Below are positions 9,201 to 11,336 of a stretch of 11,336 bases of DNA, piece by piece. The notes under the pieces are model-generated. The model saw only the letters and a list, made by a program, of their open reading frames with translations. It was not told where the DNA came from and did no database searches. A program made the position numbers and the translations under genes. The DNA comes from Phoronis pallida (taxonomy: Eukaryota; Phoronida; Phoronidae). Location: positions 1 to 11,336 of the forward strand of contig JAOXYC010210572.1 in assembly GCA_028565715.1 (NCBI GenBank), given 5' to 3'. Position 1 is the first letter of the stretch. Every line of letters starts with the position of its first letter.

Positions 9201-11336
9201 TTTGATTCCCGGTTGAATTCCGGATTTTTTCTCATTTTGTATTTTCGTAACTAAGTTAACATACTGAGGTAGTTGAGTGTAGTCTGGCTTTGCTGTGTTA
9301 AAGAAGGATATCTGTGTCTTGACACACGGAACAATGTGATACTGCGAGTCTTCTTGACTCTGAGCTGTGTGCCAGTCATCACCTGGAAATAAAAATAGAG
9401 TTTTATATCCATATACAGGGTAAGAGATCTGTATCTTGACACATGGAACAATGTGATATTGAGGGTCTTCTTGACTCTAAGCTGTGTGCCAGTCATCACC
9501 TGGAAATAAAAATAGAGTTTTATATCCATATGCAGGGTAAGAGATCTGTGCCTTGACACATGGTACAATGTGATATTGAGGGTCTTCTTGACTCTGAGCT
9601 GTGTGCCAGTCATCACCTGGAAATACAAATAGTGTTTTATATCCATATACAGGGTAAGAGATCTGTGCCTTGACACATGGTACAATGTGTTATTGAGGGT
9701 CTTCTTGACTCTGAGCTGTGTGCCAGTCATCACCTGGAAATACAAATAGTGTTTTATATCCATATACAGGGTAAGAGATCTGTGCCTTAACACATGGTAC
9801 AATGTGTTATTGAGGGTCTTCTTGACTCTGAGCTGTGTGCCAGTCATTACCTGGAAATACAACATAGACATGTGTTTGTTTTAAATGTTATTAAAATACA
9901 AGCCAAAACAACAAAGGCGGCTTTTTCTCATTGTCAACAAAGGTGTGATAAAAGGTTTGACCGTCCTTTCAAACTAACACAATGTGGAAATCAGCAAATA
10001 TTACGTTAGAGAAAGAAGTCAATGTCAACTCACCAGAATCAGCCAGCAGAACTTTAACATCTGTCACATCAATTAGAAACTTGTCATACAAACGATCTTC
10101 TATTTCAGATCTTGTCAAATCCTACGCAGTAAAAAGAATGAGATATATGATTTAAAGAAACAGTAAAGGACTTACACTAATCACGGCTATAAGCCTTGTA
10201 CTAGTTCTCTACAAGCTTTCACGTGCAAATATAATCCTGAGGTTTGAAAAGGATGGGTTGCCAAAGCTGAGGGGTCATAAATACATCTTATGTTACAATT
10301 GTTGACAAGTGTTTTAACACTGCTATTTTGGCCAATATGGCACCGATTTTGCAAGAAAAACAACTTGTTTTTAAAAGCTTTTGAAGTGGGACCATCGGCA
10401 ACTTAACATAGTTCAAGCGCGGATGGTCTCTCATGGATTTACCATGACATGTATAATAATTATAGAATCTAACCTACCTCTAAAGATACAATTTTTGGCT
10501 GTAGCTCACTTCTCATTTTCAGATGACCAAAGTCGACCACTACAACATTCCCTTCCCTTTGTAATGTCCCGTACTCTGGTATTACAACATATGGAGACAT
10601 CAGATCTACTGAGAGGTCTATAGTCTGAAATAGGAAATTCATCAACTACAATGATTTGTTCTTTATTCAACAGGTCAATGTTCCTTTTATGGAAAAGAAT
10701 TCTCATGTGAATAGCTGCATCACAGTGCCACTAATGGGGTTATTACATAATTCAGACTTAACAGCGTTAACATTTGCACAGAAAATACTAAGGGCTAGGT
10801 AGCTCAGTTGGTAGAGCACTGTCTGGGAAACAGAAAACCTGGTTCGATTTCCAGACAAATTTAGAAATTTTCTGTCTTATAAGAATATACCCTTTTAGGG
10901 CTATTCCAGCAAAAAACGTATTCCCAAGGGAGAAGGCCCTTTTCTTTAGACCCACCTACCCACATATTCTAATTTTTTTTTTTCTTATACTTATACATTT
11001 TTTTTTCAGAAAATACCCACCTACCCATATTAATTAATTAAACTGCCTCCCCCCGCATACCTTTTTTGCTAGAATAGCCCTTAGCAAGTTTGTGGTGTCA
11101 CTTGGTTTAAATCAATCAACCTGAATAAATTCGTGAAGAATCAACACAAGACAGGCAACCATGTCGTTAATTATTACCCGACATTTCAATCAAACAAACT
11201 AGTGAAACTACAAAATAACCTTGTGTTGTTGTATAGCATACTGTAACCCTGCTTGACTATATTTAGATACTTGTTCCCAGGCCCGACCTGCTGCAGCTTT
11301 TACCTCATCCATGTTCAGGTTAGGCACATGGAAGAA
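137..11336 (-). CDS. VPS13: VPS13 (VPS13A/C-type) bridge-like lipid transfer protein, internal part, 19 exons
   Basis: Seen: 19 minus-strand exons, all internal introns GT-AG, joined in phase to ~932 codons without a stop. Their order and spacing match my recall of human VPS13A, including indel-free stretches such as exon 4 to 5. A motif of the form D-I/L-x-A/S-P-x-V-x-P followed by a hydrophobic strand and L/F-G-x-L/F-x-L/M occurs in exon 2 and again in exon 15, as expected for repeating beta-groove units. Known for the family: VPS13 proteins are long hydrophobic-groove rods at membrane contact sites that carry bulk phospholipid between organelles, held to the ER through VAP. Missing here: chorein N-terminus, VAB, DH-like and PH-like regions, promoter, start, stop and polyA site, all outside the window. 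The A/C type is preferred over VPS13B and VPS13D from exon 1, 2, 4 and 15 similarity; the separate A or C label is not decidable and may not apply outside vertebrates. Confidence 0.93.
526..689 (-). CDS. VPS13: VPS13 exon 18
   Basis: 164 nt, phase 0 to 2, residues 843-897. It begins MLLEEGPYRPMSRFLIESI and continues VLDADINTGSEMMVNITL to LDDIRSDSKLAVK. It matches the human VPS13A 'FSSFSLKNCILDDKRPHVKKATPRM' area (L-D-D retained). The initial Met is internal, not a start. Acceptor TTTCTAG, donor GTAACT. Confidence 0.9.
690..1004. other. intron, nothing recognised
   Basis: AT-rich intron between exons 17 and 18 (315 bp). No repeat, RNA or extra exon was found on either strand. Confidence 0.7.
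1005..1280 (-). CDS. VPS13: VPS13 exon 17 with disordered loop
   Basis: 276 nt (92 codons), phase 0 to 0, residues 751-842. It starts ISVSKDDIQLALAIISENF (human 'LSQEDITTIFKTL'). A Thr/Ser/Pro/Asp-rich unstructured stretch of ~45 residues follows, and then KKLMAVKFEAKGMELTLLDV, the next groove strands (human 'LNISFKTDDLTMVLY'). The loop lies at the variable insert also seen in vertebrate VPS13A/C. Acceptor TTTCAG, donor GTAAGG. The minus frame runs open past the donor to 930, but that extension is intron. Confidence 0.93.
1334..1455. repeat. 16-bp perfect inverted repeat around a possible cryptic exon
   Basis: Arms CTTTGAAATAAAAGTT at 1334-1349 and its exact reverse complement at 1440-1455, 90 bp apart, in the intron between exons 16 and 17. 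The transcript could form a 16-bp stem enclosing the candidate cassette exon at 1381-1410 and its donor. No clear target duplication was seen, so a mobile-element origin is only possible. Confidence 0.7.
1381..1410 (-). CDS. candidate 30-nt cassette exon of VPS13
   Basis: The minus strand reads PSDQEGKVLN between an AG (after a weak pyrimidine tract) and a consensus donor GTGAGTAA. Phase 0-0 and 3n length mean it could be inserted between exons 16 and 17 without shifting the frame. Against it: exon 16 already joins exon 17 with gap-free similarity to human VPS13A, and the acceptor is poor. A longer version from the AG near 1435 would have the wrong phase. Treat as a possible alternative exon only. 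Confidence 0.28.
1776..1935 (-). CDS. VPS13: VPS13 exon 16
   Basis: 160 nt, phase 2 to 0, residues 697-750. It reads GIKKVDGDDEQGFRVHQVI, then VQPIKLAVQFKRLLEG, and ends DLSGKLETIK. It aligns with human VPS13A 'LLLPLNLEVVVERNL' to 'VNAQLKPMEF', and joins exon 17 with no gap (GKLETIK + ISVSKDDI against AQLKPMEFILSQEDI). Acceptor TTTTTAG, donor GTGAGT. Confidence 0.92.
2042..2220. mobile_element. 179-bp dispersed repeat, copy A (MITE-like)
   Basis: Starts TAGCCTGAACTCCAGCCCC and ends GGGCTGTGGGAGAGAC. The same length and order of sequence recur at 6521-6699 in the same orientation. The ends are imperfect inverted repeats (AGCCTGAACTCCAGCCC against AGTCTCTCCCACAGCCC read from the other end). 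A short hairpin CCTTCGAC-TCAG-GTCGAGG lies ~18 bp inside the left end. No coding capacity. It sits in the intron between exons 15 and 16. The class is not recognised and the flanks give no convincing duplication. Confidence 0.75.
2659..2945 (-). CDS. VPS13: VPS13 exon 15, second beta-groove signature
   Basis: 287 nt, phase 0 to 2, residues 602-697. It starts AFVEPFINPEVTETAYNAA, then SMNIDIRAPTVLVPQS, then LMVLQLGDFSLKNSF and ends NMESVKIL plus a split Arg. Human VPS13A has 'MALDINIKAPVVVIPQSPVSENVFVADFG' at this place, so the match is direct. The same pattern appears in exon 2, showing the internal repeat of the rod. Acceptor ATCAG after a T-rich tract; donor GTTTGT is weak. Confidence 0.95.
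2946..3368. other. intron, nothing recognised
   Basis: 423 bp between exons 14 and 15. No repeat or additional exon identified. Confidence 0.65.
3369..3542 (-). CDS. VPS13: VPS13 exon 14
   Basis: 174 nt (58 codons), phase 0 to 0, residues 544-601. It begins ILDLKDDNVFDAKFVAYN and ends with RLRVGRFQAVLVYKFINDIL. The second half matches human VPS13A 'DIQVNLIVGCIEVVFVTKFLYSILAFI'. Acceptor TTTCCAG, donor GTGAGT. It is a 3n exon in phase 0-0. Confidence 0.93.
3595..3730 (+). mobile_element. tRNA-derived SINE (plus strand)
   Basis: A pol III box A-like sequence (TATGTTCAGTTGGTGGAGC, 3604-3622) and a box B-like sequence (GGGTTCAGATCCC, 3648-3660) have tRNA spacing. They are followed by TTGTGTCTTTGAACAAGACA (3676-3695), which resembles the 'GTGTCCTTGGGCAAGAC' block in the bodies of many marine-animal SINEs. 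A palindrome, CACTAAAA-C-TTTTAGTG, lies at 3711-3727. The acceptor stem does not pair, so it is not a working tRNA. The 126-codon plus-strand frame starting at 3605 is a chance reading. The 3' end and target duplication were not found. Confidence 0.7.
4000..4103 (-). CDS. VPS13: VPS13 exon 13
   Basis: 104 nt, phase 1 to 0, residues 509-543. It begins LDFRLITKRTRSIVTAILQ and ends ISINDLTDGAVYNE. Equivalent human segment: 'LDSEMIMRPSETEINAKLRNIIVLDSD', then the 'AVY' strand. Acceptor ATTTCAG, donor GTAATA. The upstream intron (4104-4900) carries the hAT-like element. Confidence 0.92.
4228..4598. mobile_element. complete non-autonomous hAT-like DNA transposon, 371 bp
   Basis: The identical octamer CAAATTAC flanks both sides (4220-4227 and 4599-4606): a perfect 8-bp target duplication as made by hAT transposases. 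The termini are inverted repeats, TAGAGTTGGAA on the left and TAGTGTTGGGAA reading in from the right. The inside is rich in CGATTAATCG-type palindromic segments near both ends. No transposase is encoded; frames of 60-70 codons crossing it look random. Within the intron between exons 12 and 13. Confidence 0.88.
4901..5005 (-). CDS. VPS13: VPS13 exon 12
   Basis: 105 nt, phase 1 to 1, residues 474-509. It reads SQLHLVAQLGNIDIKLSNA then EKDIAEVEVRG. It matches human VPS13A 'LQILAELSCLQIFIQDQKCNISEIKIEGL', a beta-hairpin of the rod. Acceptor TTTGCAG and donor GTAAGG are near consensus. As a symmetric (phase 1-1), 3n-length exon it could be skipped without a frameshift; there is no evidence that it is. 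Confidence 0.92.
5006..5435. other. intron, nothing recognised
   Basis: 430 bp between exons 11 and 12, AT-rich, no recognisable element. Confidence 0.65.
5436..5554 (-). CDS. VPS13: VPS13 exon 11, low-complexity linker
   Basis: 119 nt, phase 2 to 1, residues 434-474. It reads IEDGAKAESFPMVEVRPTG and then an acidic, Ser/Pro-rich tail ending VSPPAG. No conserved fold is evident; in VPS13A the same interval is the variable linker before 'KKLALKLS'. Acceptor CTTCACAG, donor GTGAGA. The frame stays open for 21 codons past the donor and then stops, so retention of the intron would truncate the protein. Confidence 0.88.
5731..5790 (+). repeat. possible 3' tail of a retroposon
   Basis: GGCGCTTAG...TAAGCG followed by the perfect 16-bp palindrome CGTCATTTAAATGACG (5751-5766) and an ATAATAAAT-type tail. 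It resembles the 'GCGCTTTATAAATG(C)..ATTATTATT' 3' ends of several LINE (L2-like) and partner SINE families in marine animals. No 5' part was found, so it would be a truncated remnant. The palindrome could also be a coincidence. Confidence 0.35.
5802..5944 (-). CDS. VPS13: VPS13 exon 10
   Basis: 143 nt, phase 0 to 2, residues 387-434. It begins VSPECPDFDAVYKSISQGA and continues with LIKLTKLSLVFDRKAAVYM and NFGQDLLK. Human VPS13A has 'CPD..STYNNVLQLIKVNFSSLDIHLHTEALLNTINYL' at the same point; the P-D and the strand-helix pattern are retained. Acceptor TGACAG, donor GTAGGT. Confidence 0.91.
5945..6284. other. intron, nothing recognised
   Basis: 340 bp between exons 9 and 10. No repeat or exon recognised. 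Confidence 0.65.
6285..6358 (-). CDS. VPS13: VPS13 exon 9
   Basis: 74 nt, phase 1 to 0, residues 362-386: SSGQYLELLSSSSEQDLIY then VTYRQ. It corresponds to human VPS13A 'YLVTTLDNTMEDLLTLEYVK', an edge strand after the groove. Acceptor TTCCAG, donor GTATGT; both strong. Phase agrees with both neighbours. Confidence 0.9.
6521..6699. mobile_element. 179-bp dispersed repeat, copy B (MITE-like)
   Basis: Starts TAGACTGAACTCCAGCCCC and ends GGGCTGTGGCAGAGAC, same length and orientation as 2042-2220. The first ~60 bp (through CAGGGGGTCTTCC) and the last ~20 bp are best conserved; the centre has diverged. Ends GACTGAACTCCAGCCC and GTCTCTGCCACAGCCC (read inward from the right) form an imperfect inverted repeat. 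Lies in the intron between exons 8 and 9. Confidence 0.75.
6821..7059 (-). CDS. VPS13: VPS13 exon 8
   Basis: 239 nt, phase 2 to 1, residues 282-362. It begins RAFELPSVDD and contains NILIRVKIHEVLIQLSKF, then LQTDIAVNTYGMVLQAKLGG. It matches the human 'TTFKIRFEVPKVLIEFYHL' then 'LGLGAEIEIRTYDLKANAFL' segments: amphipathic strands of one beta-groove module. Acceptor AATTACAG preceded by a TTA-rich tract; donor GTCAGG is non-optimal. An internal CTTACAG is not used, because the full exon keeps the aligned frame. Confidence 0.92.
7180..7396 (-). mobile_element. SINE with LINE-derived tail, degraded
   Basis: On the minus strand a tRNA-like head (GGGGCTGGATCGCTCAGTT then GGAAGAGCATCAGACCGG; 7341-7396) is followed at 7185-7300 by sequence that reads KKNLKTHLFREAYNV and a stop. 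That is the typical C-terminal end of non-LTR retrotransposon reverse-transcriptase proteins. A W-N-N..P-F-R-S pattern just upstream fits the usual 'WN.LP..IR' segment with small indels. Head and tail share orientation, as in SINEs that borrowed the 3' end of a partner LINE. Box B is degenerate. The plus-strand view shows no gene. Confidence 0.62.
7689..7749 (-). CDS. VPS13: VPS13 exon 7, micro-exon with FFAT-like motif
   Basis: 61 nt, phase 1 to 2, residues 262-282: ESEHYYSASDHSDEDIDEWA plus a split Arg. It is very acidic. It falls where human VPS13A has an acidic tract followed by its FFAT core EFFDAPC. Here the core could be H-Y-Y-S-A-S-D, with aromatics at positions 2-3, Ala at 5, an acidic residue at 7, and Ser at position 4 in place of Asp, as in phospho-FFAT motifs. 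Acceptor ATTTCAG; donor GTTTGT is weak. Short length and a weak donor make regulated skipping conceivable, but 61 nt is not a multiple of 3, so skipping would shift the frame. Confidence 0.85.
8008..8152 (-). CDS. VPS13: VPS13 exon 6, disordered linker with basic cluster
   Basis: 145 nt, phase 0 to 1, residues 214-262. It begins DKAALKTRLGVTELQRISR and then has an Arg/Lys-rich run (RRRGRKK) followed by a Ser/Thr/Pro-rich stretch. This is the low-complexity linker that in VPS13A leads to the VAP-binding FFAT motif; conservation is weak here, so the assignment rests on phase (0 entering, 1 leaving), TTTTACAG acceptor and position. The basic cluster could touch acidic lipid or act in sorting; that is inference only. 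The donor (GTACTA) is weak. Confidence 0.82.
8153..8735. other. intron with an unassigned CpG-bearing stretch
   Basis: 583 bp between exons 5 and 6. Around 8460-8500 and 8640-8670 it is richer in CpG (TAGCGCCCCCGGTTGG; TTGCGCGGAGGACAGC) than the other introns, suggesting a recent insertion, but no terminal repeats, target duplication or protein similarity were found. The 77-codon plus-strand frame at 8457-8690 looks random. Confidence 0.5.
8736..8904 (-). CDS. VPS13: VPS13 exon 5
   Basis: 169 nt, phase 2 to 0, residues 157-213. It reads QKLEANLPSLKLQMSDKTI and ends PVHIPL before GTAGGT. It matches the human 'GKLPLISLRISDKKLQGIMELI' segment: a beta strand, then a helix over the groove edge. 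A 6-bp stem (8706-8711 with 8720-8725) lies a few bases past the donor; whether it matters for splicing is unknown. Confidence 0.92.
8905..9264. other. intron, little recognised
   Basis: 360 bp between exons 4 and 5. A box B-like GGTTTTGATTCCCGG near 9199-9213 could be a scrap of a tRNA-derived SINE; no box A accompanies it. Confidence 0.5.
9265..9382 (-). CDS. VPS13: VPS13 exon 4 (source of the 117-bp tandem array)
   Basis: 118 nt, phase 1 to 2, residues 118-157. It begins GDDWHTAQSQEDSQYHIVP and ends TAKPDYTQLP plus a split Gln. Acceptor TTTCCAG, donor GTATGT. Human VPS13A has GDNWREAR then QHILVP at the same spacing, and the join to exon 5 needs no gap. The first ~75 nt of the exon, with ~40 nt of the preceding intron, are repeated four more times at 9383-9870. 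This copy is chosen because it is the only one that reads through to a donor and into exon 5 without a stop. Confidence 0.92.
9308..9870 (-). repeat. 117-bp tandem array of an intron/exon junction, ~4.8 units
   Basis: The block GCCAGTCAT starts at 9371, 9488, 9605, 9722 and 9839, an exact 117-bp period. On the minus strand each unit is ~40 nt of intron end (including TTTCCAG) plus the first ~75 nt of VPS13 exon 4. Unit 1 (lowest coordinates) is the real exon. Units 2-5 end in a potential acceptor at 9499, 9616, 9733 and 9850. In the VPS13 frame unit 2 has TAG (9477-9479), units 4 and 5 have TAA, and unit 3 is open but runs into unit 2. None has the exon 4 donor. Units 3-5 are nearly identical, so the array is recent or homogenised. 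Confidence 0.93.
10034..10121 (-). CDS. VPS13: VPS13 exon 3
   Basis: 88 nt, phase 0 to 1, residues 89-118. It reads DLTRSEIEDRLYDKFLIDV and ends in VLLADS with a split glycine. It corresponds to the human VPS13A stretch 'IMDRAYDSFDIQLTSVQLLY'. Donor GTGAGT is consensus; acceptor GCGTAG. The phase-1 end fits the exon beginning at 9382 and also each duplicated acceptor upstream of it. Confidence 0.9.
10122..10477. other. intron, nothing recognised
   Basis: 356 bp between exons 2 and 3. No element or extra exon recognised. Confidence 0.65.
10478..10624 (-). CDS. VPS13: VPS13 exon 2
   Basis: 147 nt, phase 0 to 0, residues 40-88. It starts TIDLSVDLMSPYVVIPEYG and later reads VVVVDFGHLKM. This is the VPS13 hallmark: a 'D-L-x-S/A-P-x-V-x-I-P' strand followed about 15 residues later by 'D-x-G-H-L-K'. 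Acceptor TTTCAG, donor GTAGG. It lines up without gaps with the human VPS13A segment ending in LDLGHLKV. This is the most diagnostic exon for an A/C-type VPS13. Confidence 0.93.
10792..10856 (+). mobile_element. tRNA-like remnant (pseudo-tRNA or SINE head)
   Basis: GGGCTAGGTAGCTCAGTTGG begins a good D-arm (GCTC/GAGC) and box A (10800-10817). Box B, GGTTCGATTTCC, is at 10841-10852 with one extra base. The anticodon stem has a mismatch and the acceptor stem does not pair with its 3' side (CAAATTT), so this is not a functional tRNA. It ends ~40 bp before the MITE at 10898. Confidence 0.6.
10898..11080. mobile_element. 183-bp Harbinger/Tourist-like MITE
   Basis: Terminal inverted repeats of 24 bp match at 22 positions: 10898-10921, starting GGGCTATTCC, and 11057-11080, ending GAATAGCCC. 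They are flanked on both sides by the trinucleotide TTA (10895-10897 and 11081-11083), the target-site type of PIF/Harbinger transposons. The interior holds two copies of CCCACCTACCCA and long T tracts and codes for nothing. It lies in the intron between exons 1 and 2. Confidence 0.88.
11220..11336 (-). CDS. VPS13: VPS13 exon 1 of window (5'-truncated by window edge)
   Basis: Codes residues 1-39 of the segment, beginning FFHVPNLNMDEVKAAAG and ending QYAIQQHK before a GT donor (phase 0). It aligns with the human VPS13A stretch beginning FFRPP and ending just before the next 'LDL..' beta-groove strand. The true 5' end of the exon lies beyond the window. The 117 nt are open in only this sensible frame and continue directly into exon 2. 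Confidence 0.88.

Noticed and set aside
9191-9230. Another SINE from the GGTTTTGATTCCCGG sequence
   Set aside because: Only a box B-like scrap; no box A, body or tail.
9794-10009. Plus-strand ORF of 71 codons overlapping the array
   Set aside because: It starts in a repeat unit and continues in unrelated intron; nothing supports coding.
10381-10706. ORFs on both strands over exon 2
   Set aside because: Both are in frames other than the one that gives the VPS13 motif and matching phases.
10792-10856. A functional tRNA gene
   Set aside because: The acceptor stem does not pair, the anticodon stem is imperfect, and the T-loop has one extra base.
137-11336. VPS13D or VPS13B as the identity
   Set aside because: No UBA-like segment is expected in this part to separate VPS13D, but the exon 1, 2, 4-5 and 15 sequences and the FFAT position follow VPS13A/C more closely; VPS13B is far more diverged.
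1-11336. An undescribed multi-gene system, CRISPR array or viral insertion
   Set aside because: The only direct repeats are the exon-derived 117-bp array and the dispersed 179-bp pair; all supported coding sequence belongs to one eukaryotic housekeeping gene.

Overview
The window is eukaryotic, from an animal. Almost everything in it belongs to one large gene read on the minus strand: a VPS13 bridge-type lipid-transfer protein of the VPS13A/VPS13C type. Nineteen minus-strand exons can be placed between 137 and 11336, numbered here 1 to 19 in transcription order (right to left). All 18 complete introns begin GT and end AG. Every exon joins the next in phase, and the joined exons (2,797 nt) give about 932 codons with no stop. 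Neither end of the gene is inside the window: the right edge cuts exon 1, and the left 136 bases are intron. By recalled alignment the segment matches very roughly residues 560-1600 of the ~3,170-residue human VPS13A, i.e. the rod made of repeating beta-groove units. It lacks the N-terminal chorein tip and the C-terminal adaptor-binding, DH-like and PH-like regions. The single A/C-type gene, short introns (about 0.25-0.8 kb) and tRNA-derived SINEs with marine-invertebrate-style body and tail motifs suggest a non-vertebrate bilaterian, perhaps a mollusc or other lophotrochozoan; the taxon is an inference. Layout, left to right: 1-136 intron; exons 19, 18 and 17 (137-1280) with short introns; 1281-1775 intron with a 16-bp inverted repeat and a possible 30-nt cassette exon; exon 16; 1936-2658 intron with a 179-bp repeat (copy A); exons 15 and 14; 3543-3999 intron with a plus-strand tRNA-derived SINE; exon 13; 4104-4900 intron with a complete 371-bp non-autonomous hAT-like element and a perfect 8-bp target duplication; exons 12 to 9, with a retroposon-tail-like sequence near 5735-5790; 6359-6820 intron with copy B of the 179-bp repeat; exon 8; 7060-7688 intron with a minus-strand SINE/LINE-tail fossil; exon 7 (61 nt, carrying a candidate phospho-FFAT motif), then exons 6 and 5; exon 4, whose first ~75 nt and preceding intron end are repeated as a 117-bp tandem array up to about 9870; exons 3 and 2; 10625-11219 intron with a tRNA-like remnant and a 183-bp Harbinger-like MITE flanked by TTA; and exon 1. 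Only one protein-coding gene is supported. The mobile elements are all intronic and interrupt no exon. No prokaryotic operon, CRISPR, virus or new multi-gene system is visible. The two most unusual items are the 117-bp intron/exon-junction array, which repeats a working 3' splice site four extra times with every extra copy leading to an in-frame stop, and the possible phosphorylation-dependent VAP-binding motif in a micro-exon. Stretches over 300 bases without an assigned element are listed as such.
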